A stretch of 64,000 nt of DNA from Mycobacterium gordonae. GTDB lineage: Bacteria > Actinomycetota > Actinomycetes > Mycobacteriales > Mycobacteriaceae. This document shows positions 53,371 through 61,346 of this stretch, one piece after another; positions within the stretch are counted from its first letter, which is position 1; each line of letters opens with the position of its first letter. The position numbers and the translations under genes were made by a program. A model generated the notes under the pieces. It was not told the DNA's origin. It searched no databases and saw only the letters and a list, made by a program, of their open reading frames with translations. The stretch is from contig NZ_CP070973.1 of assembly GCF_017086405.1 (NCBI RefSeq), forward strand, positions 6,542,739 through 6,606,738. The letters are read 5' to 3'.

Positions 53371-54918
53371 GTGAGCACTGTCCTCATCGCCGCTTTGTCC
53401 GTCCCCCTGCTCGCCTCGCTCGTCGCACTCTTGGCCGGCTCCCGACCCTGGGTCGGGCGGCTCGGCGTCGCAGCTGCGGCTGCGGGCTTCTTGGCCGCAG
53501 GTGCGACGACCGTCGACGTGCTGCTGCACGGGCCCGTCCGCGCCACCCTGCAGACCGGCCAAGGCACCCTGATCGCCGAACTGGGAGCCGATCGGCTCAG
53601 CGCCCTGCTGCTGCTGCTGGTCTACGGGGTGAGCACGGTCGTGCAGTTGTTCGCCCTGCGGTACCTCGCCTGCGACCGTCGGTCCGGCTGGTTCACCGCC
53701 GCAACCGGCCTGCTCACCTCGGCCTCAGCGGGCCTGATGACCGCTGGAACGCTGATCGGCCTGGCCGTCAGCTGGACCATGGCCGGAGCCGCCCTCTGCC
53801 TGCTGCTGGCGACCTACTGGGAACTACCGGCGGCGCGCGACGGGGTGCGGCGCACGGTTACCGCCTTCCTCATCGGAGACCTCGCCCTGTGGTCGGCGGT
53901 GGCCTCGATCACGCTGCTGCGAGGCAACCGCAGTCTGTCGACGCTGAACGCCGACTTGATCGGAAACTCATCGACACTGGCGGTCATAGCGGCGCTGATC
54001 GTCGTGGCGGCCCTGTCCCGATCGGCTCAGCTTCCATTCCACCGCTGGTTGCCGGCCACTCTCGCCGCACCCACCCCGGTATCGGCCCTGCTGCACGCGG
54101 GCGTCGTCAACGCCGGCGGTGTGCTGCTGGTGCGCCTGAGCCCGATAGTCAGCGGATCGCCCGTCGCGATGGGCATGGCCTTCACCGCCGGCCTGGTGAG
54201 CATGGTCTACGGGGCGGTCGTCATGCTCACCAAGTCCGACATCAAGGGCTCGCTCGCATATTCGACGATGGCCCAGATGGGCTTCATGATCGTGACCTGC
54301 GGCCTGGGCCTGTCCGCCGCAGCGGTGTTCCACCTGGTGGGCCACGGTTTCTACAAGGCCACCCTGTTCCTGTCATCCGGGTCGGCGATAGCCAAACGCC
54401 GGCAGAAGGCGGCCCGGCCACCCGCACCGGCGCTGACCCCGGCCCGACGGGCAGCGGTGCAGCTCACCGCCCTACTGCTACCAGCCGCCGCGCTGTACGT
54501 GGCCGCGACGGTGGTGCCGCTGCACGCCAGTGAGCACGGCTCGGCACAAGCACTGCTGATCTTCACCTGGGCCACCGCCGCTGCGGCCCTGCTGGGCTGG
54601 CTGGGGCGGTCTCCGGATGCGCGAGCCGTCGTCGGCGCAGGGGCGGTCCTGTTCGCCGCGGCCATCGGTTACCTGGCGGTGCTCGGCGCGGTGACCGGGT
54701 TCCTGGCTCCCGCCATACCGACCGTCACCGTGCCGTCCTCCTCCGCGCTCGGCATTGCCCTGGTGGCCATCGTGCTCGGTGTGCTGGCGCTGCTGCGCCA
54801 GGCTCCCGGCGACGGCTCCCTGGGCCGCATACAGCGCTTCATCTACACCAAAGCCCTTGTGGCCGGCACTGTTCCAGCAATCCGCCTGACTCCACAACTG
54901 ACAGGAGCCCCCCGATGA
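53371..54918 (+). CDS. dabB: DabB: NuoL/MrpA-like membrane subunit of a DAB inorganic-carbon accumulator
   Basis: A 515-residue polytopic membrane protein of the proton-translocating NuoL/MrpA family, with about 13 helices. It starts at GTG 53371. Conserved motifs are HRWLPATLAAPTPVSALLH (H224), MLTKSDIKGSLAYSTMAQMG and GHGFYKATLFLSSG. No other complex I or Mrp subunit is nearby. The ATGA overlap with a DUF2309/DabA gene identifies it as DabB, which couples cation flow to vectorial CO2 hydration in characterised DAB systems. Confidence 0.9.
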   Translation: MSTVLIAALSVPLLASLVALLAGSRPWVGRLGVAAAAAGFLAAGATTVDVLLHGPVRATLQTGQGTLIAELGADRLSALLLLLVYGVSTVVQLFALRYLACDRRSGWFTAATGLLTSASAGLMTAGTLIGLAVSWTMAGAALCLLLATYWELPAARDGVRRTVTAFLIGDLALWSAVASITLLRGNRSLSTLNADLIGNSSTLAVIAALIVVAALSRSAQLPFHRWLPATLAAPTPVSALLHAGVVNAGGVLLVRLSPIVSGSPVAMGMAFTAGLVSMVYGAVVMLTKSDIKGSLAYSTMAQMGFMIVTCGLGLSAAAVFHLVGHGFYKATLFLSSGSAIAKRRQKAARPPAPALTPARRAAVQLTALLLPAAALYVAATVVPLHASEHGSAQALLIFTWATAAAALLGWLGRSPDARAVVGAGAVLFAAAIGYLAVLGAVTGFLAPAIPTVTVPSSSALGIALVAIVLGVLALLRQAPGDGSLGRIQRFIYTKALVAGTVPAIRLTPQLTGAPR

Positions 54919-57503
54919 CAATGCTTCATGAGCGCGTCTCAACCGATACGCTGCGCGCACAATTGCGCAGCGAGGTGAACCTCGCAGCCCGGGTGATCCC
55001 GACGCACTACCCGCTCGAGACGTTCATCGCGGTCAACCCACTGGCCGGACTCGAAACGATGCCGTTCGAGCAGGCGATCCTGCGCGCCGGTGACCTCTAC
55101 GGCCTGGCCGGGTTGTTGAACGAAGCCGACTACCGCGACCTCTACCGCCGTGGGCGGATCACCGATGCCGACCTCGAATCGACACTGCGACTGCGCTACC
55201 CCGCGCTGCTGGACGGGGAAGCCATCCGGCTCGGGACGCGGACGGCGACGCCGTCCGAGCTGCTGCTGGGCGACCTGCTCCACGGGCGCGGCCCGGCAAA
55301 GCCGCAGCGCCGCAACGTCACCCGGGCGGAACTCACCGCGCCACAGGTCGCCGAAGAGGTCGATGCCCAGTGCGCCAAGTGGTGTGCGGCCTTCTTCGGC
55401 TCGCCCGCGGCCGGCTGGCCGATGCCCGGGCGGGAGCGGGGCTTCTTCCACGCCTGGCGCGCCCTGGCTCCCGGTGACCACAAACTGGGCCGCCGAGTGC
55501 GCGCCGAGTTGCAGAAGGTGCCGGATCGGGCTGACGACGCCGCATTGCATGCACTGCGGCGGTTGCGCGTCACCGACGACGAACGCATCACCTACCTGCA
55601 GGCACACCTGACGCGACTCCCCGGCTGGGCGGCTCATGTGCGGTGGTATGCCGAGCGGGTCCTTGGCGCGGACGTGCTCGACTACCTGGCTATACGGCTC
55701 ACCTATGAATCGATTCTGTTGTCGCACAAACTTTCTGGCCCCTCACCCCAGCCGGAGCAGATCAATCGGCGGCCGATCCCGTCGGCACGGGAGCGGGCCG
55801 CGGATCTCGCCGCCCAGTGGCAACTCGACCAGGTGAGCGACCGTGAATTGGACTCTGCGGCAAAGATCCTGGCGGCGCTGCCGGTCACCGCGCGGTCAGT
55901 GGTGTGGCAGCAGGCTTACGAAGCGCACTACCGGGATTCGCTGCTGCATACTCTGGCGCGCAGCACGACCCACCAATCCGGCGAGCGTCCGCACACCCAG
56001 CTCGTGTGCTGCATCGACACTCGCTCGGAAGGCTTACGGCGCCACATCGAAATCCAGGACGGGTACGAAACACTGGGTTTCGCTGGCTTTTTCGCCGTCG
56101 CTATCCGGTTCACCAGCCTGGTCGGCGGGGCGCCCAACGACCTGTGCCCGGTCCTGATCCGGCCCGAGCATGAGGTGCACGAAAGCCCGACACCGACGGC
56201 CGCAGCTGCGGCGGCGCGATTACAGGCCGGCACCGCCGTCATGGCCGGCGCCGACGCGGCCTTCTACACCGCCAAACAGGCGCTGCTCGCTCCATTCACC
56301 TTGGCGGAGGCCTCCGGCTGGGCCGCCGGTCCCTGGGCAGCGGCCAAGACGCTGAGCCCGGCGGCCACCGGTACCCTCCGCCGGCGGCTGCGTGACCGGC
56401 TGGCCCCGCCGGCCCCCACCGTGCTGTCGGTCAACGACACCGTCGACCTGGCCCACCGGGGTCTCTACGCGCAGGTGGCACTGACCACCATGGGCCTCAC
56501 CAAGGGGTTCGGCCGGCTGGTGGTGATGTGCGGACACGGCAGCACCACCGAGAACAATCCCTACCAGGCCGCGCTGGACTGCGGTGCGTGTGGCGGGCAG
56601 CCGGGCGGCCCGAATGCCCGGACCGCTGCGGCGATACTCAACAACGCCGACGTCCGTGCCGACCTGACCGAACGCGGGATCACCATTCCGGAGGACACCT
56701 GGTTCGTCGCAGCGCTGCATGACACCGCGACCGACCGGGTCACCATCCTGGACGAGCATCTCGTGCCGGCCAGCCATCTTCCCGATTTGCAACGGCTGGA
56801 AAGAGACCTCGGCGCTGCCGGCGCCGAACTGGCCGCCGAGCGCTGCGCCGTGCTACCGGGTGGTCCCACCCGTCCGGACCCGGCCCGAGCCGCGCGGCAC
56901 GTCGCCAGCCGATCGACCGACTGGGCACAGGTCTTCCCCGAGTGGGGTCTGGCCGGCAACGCTGCCTTCATCGTCGGGCCCCGAACGATGACCCGTGGGA
57001 TCGACCTGCAGCGCCGGGTGTTTCTGCACTCCTACGAGGCAGACGTCGACCCGGACGGCAGCGCGCTGGAAACCATCCTGACCGCTCCCATGGTGGTCGC
57101 GCAGTGGATCAACTGCCAGTACTTCTTCTCGACGGTGGCCCCCGAGCTCTTCGGAGCGGGAACCAAGACGATCCACAACGTCGTCGCCGGCGTGGGTGTG
57201 CTCGCCGGCCACGGCGGTGACCTCCTGCTGGGGCTGCCTCGGCAGTCGCTGACCGACGGTCAGTCCTTCGGACACGAGGCGATGCGTCTGCTGACCGTCG
57301 TCGAAGCGCCGCTAGAGCGGATCGACGACATCGTCGAGCGCAACCCGGTGCTCATACACCTGTTCGGTAACGACTGGGTTGCTCTGGCGGCCCGGGAAGG
57401 TCCTGGACACGCCTGGCAGCGCTGGACCCGCGCCGGCTGGCGGCGCTGGGACGCCGAATTCGACATCAACACCGCAACTGAGGAGGTAATCCCATGCCGC
57501 TGA
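54915..57503 (+). CDS. dabA: DabA: DUF2309 carbonic-anhydrase-like subunit of DAB
   Basis: An 862-residue DUF2309 (UPF0753) protein, ATG 54915. The four zinc ligands of characterised DabA are conserved with exact spacing: C366 and D368 in LVCCIDTRSEG, H541 in MCGHGSTTENN and C556 in LDCGACGG. R370 follows in the same motif. DabA is thought to hydrate CO2 vectorially in the cytoplasm when bound to DabB. An intact site predicts a working complex. It overlaps the PII-like gene by 10 bp. Confidence 0.92.
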   Translation: MTMLHERVSTDTLRAQLRSEVNLAARVIPTHYPLETFIAVNPLAGLETMPFEQAILRAGDLYGLAGLLNEADYRDLYRRGRITDADLESTLRLRYPALLDGEAIRLGTRTATPSELLLGDLLHGRGPAKPQRRNVTRAELTAPQVAEEVDAQCAKWCAAFFGSPAAGWPMPGRERGFFHAWRALAPGDHKLGRRVRAELQKVPDRADDAALHALRRLRVTDDERITYLQAHLTRLPGWAAHVRWYAERVLGADVLDYLAIRLTYESILLSHKLSGPSPQPEQINRRPIPSARERAADLAAQWQLDQVSDRELDSAAKILAALPVTARSVVWQQAYEAHYRDSLLHTLARSTTHQSGERPHTQLVCCIDTRSEGLRRHIEIQDGYETLGFAGFFAVAIRFTSLVGGAPNDLCPVLIRPEHEVHESPTPTAAAAAARLQAGTAVMAGADAAFYTAKQALLAPFTLAEASGWAAGPWAAAKTLSPAATGTLRRRLRDRLAPPAPTVLSVNDTVDLAHRGLYAQVALTTMGLTKGFGRLVVMCGHGSTTENNPYQAALDCGACGGQPGGPNARTAAAILNNADVRADLTERGITIPEDTWFVAALHDTATDRVTILDEHLVPASHLPDLQRLERDLGAAGAELAAERCAVLPGGPTRPDPARAARHVASRSTDWAQVFPEWGLAGNAAFIVGPRTMTRGIDLQRRVFLHSYEADVDPDGSALETILTAPMVVAQWINCQYFFSTVAPELFGAGTKTIHNVVAGVGVLAGHGGDLLLGLPRQSLTDGQSFGHEAMRLLTVVEAPLERIDDIVERNPVLIHLFGNDWVALAAREGPGHAWQRWTRAGWRRWDAEFDINTATEEVIPCR

Positions 57504-57817
57504 ACGGACTGACCAAGATGACCAAGATCGAAGTGGTCGTAGCCGGCGAACACGCTCCCGCCGTCCGCGAGCAATTCCGCGGCGCCGGGGCCACCGGATT
57601 CACCAGCGTCTCCGGCGTCTCGGGCCTCGGCCACCACGGCTATCACCAGGGCCGGCTGCTTTTCAACCAGCAAGCGGCGTTGGAGCTGCTCATCACCGTC
57701 GTCCCGGACAACAAGTCCGAGGCGCTGATCGCCGGACTGCGCCGCCTGCTCGACGGCTCACCCGGGGTCATGTTCGTGACCGACACCTACGTCAGCCGAC
57801 CCGATTACTTCAGCTGA
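57494..57817 (+). CDS. PII-like signalling protein in the DAB operon
   Basis: A 107-residue protein, ATG 57494 with AGGAGG seven bases upstream. The ferredoxin-like pattern (KIEVVVAGEHAPAVREQF, a flexible T-loop region SGVSGLGHHGYHQGRLLF, ELLITVVPDNKSEALIAGL, then GVMFVTDTYVSRPDYF) is that of PII-like proteins associated with inorganic-carbon genes. Related CPII and SbtB proteins bind adenine nucleotides, and CPII also bicarbonate. It lacks the classical GlnB uridylylation tyrosine motif as far as I can see. A role in gating DabAB is inferred. Confidence 0.8.
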   Translation: MPLNGLTKMTKIEVVVAGEHAPAVREQFRGAGATGFTSVSGVSGLGHHGYHQGRLLFNQQAALELLITVVPDNKSEALIAGLRRLLDGSPGVMFVTDTYVSRPDYFS

Positions 57818-57841
57818 AAACCCACCAAGAAAGGAACCATC

Positions 57842-58456
57842 ATGTCCAACCCCTCATCCGCGTGGCAGCGCCTGCAAGCAGGCAACCAGCACTTCTACGC
57901 CGCAGTGCGAGCCAAGCAGAACAACACGGCCAGTGGCCGACCGCCCCTCGCAGTCGTGTTCCGCTCGGCGGATTCCGACATGGCCAGCGAGGTGGTGTTC
58001 GGCCAGAACTGGGGCTCGCTGATCGACATCAGCAACTGGGGACACGTCATCGACGACGGCGTCCTGGCCACCCTGGAATACGCCGTCGGCACGCTCAAGG
58101 CGCCGTTGATCGTCGTCCTCGGGCATTCGGAGAGCAGCGCAATGCAGACCGCCCTGGACGCCTGGAACACCGCCAAATTCCCCGAAGGGGCATCCCGCGC
58201 TGTCGTCGAGCAGGCGATCTCCTCGCTCGCCCGCAAAGACGCGGGGATCAACAGCGCCGACGATCTTTCGGCAGCCCATGTGGCGCACATCGGTGTGTCG
58301 CTGCTGCACAAGTCGCCGGTGGTCGCAAAAGCCGTCGACACCGGACAGTGCGGGATCGTCTGCGCCGTGATCGATCGTGAGGACGGCCGGCTGAAGGTGT
58401 GCGGGACCATCGGCGACATCGCCGACAACCAGACACCGCTGTTGGAGCTTGTCTGA
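57842..58456 (+). CDS. Degenerate beta-carbonic-anhydrase-like protein, zinc cysteines lost
   Basis: A 204-residue protein, ATG 57842, clearly homologous to CanB along its length (SSAWQRLQAGNQHF; LEYAVGTLKAPLIVVLGH). The site is dismantled: CanB C51 is S42, R55 is D46 and C107 is S98, while D53 (D44) and H104 (H95) remain (VFRSADSD, LGHSESSAM). It cannot bind zinc in the normal Cys2His way and should not be a standard carbonic anhydrase. The frame is intact with normal codon use, so it is probably a functional pseudoenzyme. The last gene before a strong hairpin. Confidence 0.85.
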   Translation: MSNPSSAWQRLQAGNQHFYAAVRAKQNNTASGRPPLAVVFRSADSDMASEVVFGQNWGSLIDISNWGHVIDDGVLATLEYAVGTLKAPLIVVLGHSESSAMQTALDAWNTAKFPEGASRAVVEQAISSLARKDAGINSADDLSAAHVAHIGVSLLHKSPVVAKAVDTGQCGIVCAVIDREDGRLKVCGTIGDIADNQTPLLELV

Positions 58457-58463
58457 TCAGCAC

Positions 58464-58500
58464 AAGCTACCGGCCCGGCTTGCGTCCGGGCCGGTAGCTT
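58464..58500 (+). terminator. 15-bp perfect hairpin ending the DAB operon
   Basis: AAGCTACCGGCCCGG (58464-58478) pairs perfectly with CCGGGCCGGTAGCTT (58486-58500) around a 7-nt loop. It starts eight bases after the previous stop and ends 14 bases before the next ATG. No T run follows, so it may be a T-less mycobacterial terminator or an mRNA stability or regulatory hairpin between genes. Confidence 0.75.
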
Positions 58501-58514
58501 GCTGCGACCACCTT

Positions 58515-59363
58515 ATGAACGCGCAGGTTGCCGGCTATACCGGGACGGTGATCGCGATGGGCACCATGCACGGTAAGGAACGCCAGGTGGCGCCGGCCTT
58601 CGCCGCTGAGTTCGGCGCTCGGGTATTCGCGCCACCCGGAATTGACACCGACCAGTTCGGCACCTTCACCGGTGAAGTCACCAGGACGTTGACGCCGGTA
58701 GCCGCGGCCACCGCTAAAGCCCGGCTGGCCATGACTGCGGCCAAGGTGCCCTACGGTGTGGCCAGTGAAGCCAGCTACGACACCTGGTACGGCATGCTGG
58801 CCATGCACCAGGAAATACTGGTCTTCATCGACGACAACCGTGGGATCCATGTTGTCGAAGGGGTCAATGTGCCCCGTGCTCCGGGACCGCCCAAGCTGGT
58901 CGAGAACGGCCATGAAGCCATCGACGCCGCGCGACGGTTCGGGTTCCCGGAACAAGGGGCGGTGGTCACAGCCACGATTGCGGGCAGCACACGTTTGTTC
59001 GGCAAGGGACTCACGGACGCGTTCGTTCTGGTCAATACCGTCAACACCGCGGCGGCGGCCTCCGACGACCACCGTGCCCGGCTGGAGCCCGACCTGAGGG
59101 CACACCACAACCCTGGTCGCCGGGAAGTCCTGTCGGCCCTGGCGAAGCGGCTCGCCGGACGCCTGGCCACGCCGTGTCCGAATTGCCTGTGTCCTGGATA
59201 CGGCAGGGTTGCGGTCCGCGAAGGGCTACGGTGCCGTGCGTGTGGATCGCCCACCACGCTCGTTGCGTCCGACATCCTCGGCTGCCCGGCGTGTGTGTAC
59301 CGCAGCGAGGCCGCCCGTACCGGGACTGCCGAGCCGCGCTACTGTCCGCAGTGCAATCCCTGA
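58515..59363 (+). CDS. Unknown protein, DUF6671-like, with C-terminal zinc ribbon
   Basis: About 282 residues from ATG 58515; an earlier in-frame ATG at 58449 overlaps the previous gene and the hairpin. The N-terminal domain (AMGTMHGKERQVAPAFAAEF, DTDQFGTFTGEVTRT, GVASEASYDTW) resembles the uncharacterised DUF6671 family as I remember it. The last 70 residues form a Cys-rich ribbon: CPNC, CRAC, CPAC and CPQC pairs. No enzyme motif is recognised. Position makes it a candidate partner of the DAB system, or a separate gene with its promoter hidden in the hairpin region. Confidence 0.75.
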   Translation: MNAQVAGYTGTVIAMGTMHGKERQVAPAFAAEFGARVFAPPGIDTDQFGTFTGEVTRTLTPVAAATAKARLAMTAAKVPYGVASEASYDTWYGMLAMHQEILVFIDDNRGIHVVEGVNVPRAPGPPKLVENGHEAIDAARRFGFPEQGAVVTATIAGSTRLFGKGLTDAFVLVNTVNTAAAASDDHRARLEPDLRAHHNPGRREVLSALAKRLAGRLATPCPNCLCPGYGRVAVREGLRCRACGSPTTLVASDILGCPACVYRSEAARTGTAEPRYCPQCNP

Positions 59364-59470
59364 CGGCGATCGCAAACGCGGGGTTGCCGCGTGCGGCGGG
59401 TCGCCGCGATCGGTCCTGACGGCGATCGCAAGCGCGGCGTTGCCGCGTGCGGCGGGTCGCGGCCATCGAT
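59359..59470. repeat. 56-bp tandem repeat, two copies, related to the post-kstR repeat
   Basis: Units 59359-59414 and 59415-59470 differ at a few positions. Each has GCGATCGCAA near its start, an inner hairpin GCGGC-GTT-GCCGC (less perfect in copy 1), and GGGTCGC near its end. It begins at the stop codon of the preceding gene and lies between convergent genes, just like the repeat at 32521-32683. Confidence 0.85.
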
Positions 59471-59481
59471 CCTTACGCCGG

Positions 59482-59805
59482 TCAGGACAACGCGGCGACC
59501 AGTTCACCGACGGTGTGGGTGGCTTCGAGTGGGTGACGCAGCCTGCCGTCGGGATTGACTTCGTAGACGTTGCGGCGACCGACCTTCGACTTGAGCAGAT
59601 AGCCCTCGGCGGTGAGGTCCGTCAAAATCGCCTGCACCGAGCGTTCGGTGATACCGACTCGCAGCGCCAACTCCCGTGCGGTCAACTCCTCGCCCGTCGA
59701 GATGCACAACAACACATGGGCGTGGTTGGTCAGGAAGGTCCAGCTTCGGTCCTGCGTGTCGAGCGCAGGCGCGGGTTCTGCCCTGCGCTTTCTGGCAACA
59801 GCCAC
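59482..59805 (-). CDS. Winged-helix transcriptional regulator
   Basis: A 107-residue protein, GTG 59805. The winged helix-turn-helix is ELTARELALRVGITERSVQA followed by ILTDLTAEGYLLKSKVGRRN. It is MarR/ArsR-sized with no metal-binding cysteines or effector domain. It converges on the DUF6671-like gene. It could regulate the DAB operon, but nothing in the sequence proves it. Confidence 0.82.
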   Translation of the reverse strand: MAVARKRRAEPAPALDTQDRSWTFLTNHAHVLLCISTGEELTARELALRVGITERSVQAILTDLTAEGYLLKSKVGRRNVYEVNPDGRLRHPLEATHTVGELVAALS

Positions 59806-59829
59806 CGCTTGATGATACCCATGCCTGTT

Positions 59830-60110
59830 TCACGTAAACGGCTTCGCTAATTCCCCCGCGCGCCGCGCCGGATCCCGCCTGACCCGATTGCCCGTCGGCA
59901 CCGGGCACCCCGAAGCCGCCGCCCTCCCCGGGTTCTTGTTGACAAACCCCGTTCCGACCGCGTCACCGGCACCACTGGGACCCTGCCGATCAGCGGGCAG
60001 GCCGAGCGACGCCTGGGTCGGCGCATTGATGACAGTGCGCAGCATTTGCTCGACGCTGGCGGCCAACACACCGGAATATGAACCGGCTGCCGCCGTCACC
60101 ACCCCCGGTG
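59830..60110 (-). pseudogene. PE_PGRS remnant at the PE_PGRS58 position
   Basis: A minus-strand reading gives AAAGSYSGVLAASVEQMLRT then VINAPTQASLGLPADRQGPS, the recognisable end of a PE domain and GRPLI-type linker. The first part of the PE domain and the Gly-rich repeats are missing or out of frame. In M. tuberculosis PE_PGRS58 (Rv3590c) occupies this place between mutY and Rv3591c. This is therefore a decayed copy, and 60111-60240 holds nothing else I can identify. Confidence 0.65.
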
Positions 60111-60240
60111 AACCGCTGATGGCTTGCCGCCGCGGCGACGCTGACCGCCCGGAAGTCCTGCCCCACGCACTTTGCTGCCGAGGCGCAGTTCAGACGCCGA
60201 TCGCAGCCGCTCGCAGAACGCGGCGTGCCCGGTCTTCCAG

Positions 60241-61014
60241 CTACTGGCTTCTGCCGGCCAAGAATGATTCGACGGCCCGCCGGTACGCCTCGGGGGCTTC
60301 GTCGTGCACCAGGTGGCCGGCCTCCGGGACCGCTAAATACGTTGTCGGGAAGTTTCTTTGGGCCATCTGGCGCATCTGACCGAACGGCGTGACGGTGTGG
60401 CCCGCCTCGATCAGCAGCGTCGGCGCGCGCACGGCACGCCACTGCGTCCAGTAGTCCCTAGTGCCCCACTCCGCGGCGATCTCAATCCATCTCGCGGTGT
60501 GCCCGTGTAACCGCCAGCCCGTGCCGGTGCGGTCGAACGCCTCCAGGAAATACTGCCCGGCCACCGGCCCAAACTCGGCGAACACCCTTGCAGCGGAATG
60601 GAATTCGACCGGCAGTGCGTGCAACCACGGCTCCCAGGGGCCGGTGGTCCGCCCCACGAAATCCGGGGCCATGTCTTCCACCACCAGCGCGCTCACCAAC
60701 TCCGGCCGCTCGGCGGCCAGGCACCAAGAGTGCAATCCGCCCATCGAATGGCCGACGAGGACCACCGAGGTGCCCAGTGAGCTGACCGCGTCGGAGAGGT
60801 CGGCGACGAAACGTTCGGTGCTGATCGGGAAGGGGTCCTCGACGTCACGGCCGCGGTGCCAGGGAGCGTCGTAGGTGTAGACCGTGCCGAGGCGGGTGAG
60901 CCAGGGCAGCTGCCGCGACCAGGTGGTGCCGCGTCCCATCAGCCCGTGCACCAAGACCAGCGGCCTGCCCGCTCCCCCGCGATGGGTCAGCAGATGGGTG
61001 GCCATGTTCGGCAC
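60241..61014 (-). CDS. Alpha/beta hydrolase (Rv3591c-like)
   Basis: A 257-residue alpha/beta hydrolase with the nucleophile elbow VGHSMGGLHSW, oxyanion segment LVHGLMGRGTTW and late histidine PEAGHLVHDEAPEAY. The start is GTG 61014 (ATG 61005 is possible). The substrate is unknown. It is divergent from mhuD with only 14 bp between starts. Confidence 0.88.
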   Translation of the reverse strand: MPNMATHLLTHRGGAGRPLVLVHGLMGRGTTWSRQLPWLTRLGTVYTYDAPWHRGRDVEDPFPISTERFVADLSDAVSSLGTSVVLVGHSMGGLHSWCLAAERPELVSALVVEDMAPDFVGRTTGPWEPWLHALPVEFHSAARVFAEFGPVAGQYFLEAFDRTGTGWRLHGHTARWIEIAAEWGTRDYWTQWRAVRAPTLLIEAGHTVTPFGQMRQMAQRNFPTTYLAVPEAGHLVHDEAPEAYRRAVESFLAGRSQ

Positions 61015-61028
61015 GGTAACCTAGCCCC

Positions 61029-61346
61029 ATGCCAGTGGTGAAGATCAATGCAATCTCGGTGCCCGCCGGCGCTGGCCCCGAACTGGAAAAACGCTTCGCT
61101 CATCGCGCGCATGCGGTGGATAACCAGCCCGGCTTTCTCGGCTTTCAGCTGCTGCGTCCGGTCAAAGGTGACGACCGCTACTTTGTGGTGACACATTGGG
61201 AGTCTGATGAAGCGTTCCAGGCCTGGGCGAACGGGCCCGCGAAAGAAGCGCACGCAGGTGAGCGTGCCAACCCCGTGGCCAGTGGCGCGTCGCTGCTGGA
61301 ATTCGAGGTCGTGCTCGACGTTGCCGGCAGCGCCCAGGCCGGCTAG
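61029..61346 (+). CDS. mhuD: Mycobilin-producing heme-degrading enzyme MhuD
   Basis: A 105-residue IsdG-like monooxygenase. The key residues N7, W66 and H75 of M. tuberculosis MhuD (Rv3592) are all present. It degrades heme to mycobilin and free iron without releasing CO, for iron acquisition. ATG 61029. Confidence 0.95.
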   Translation: MPVVKINAISVPAGAGPELEKRFAHRAHAVDNQPGFLGFQLLRPVKGDDRYFVVTHWESDEAFQAWANGPAKEAHAGERANPVASGASLLEFEVVLDVAGSAQAG

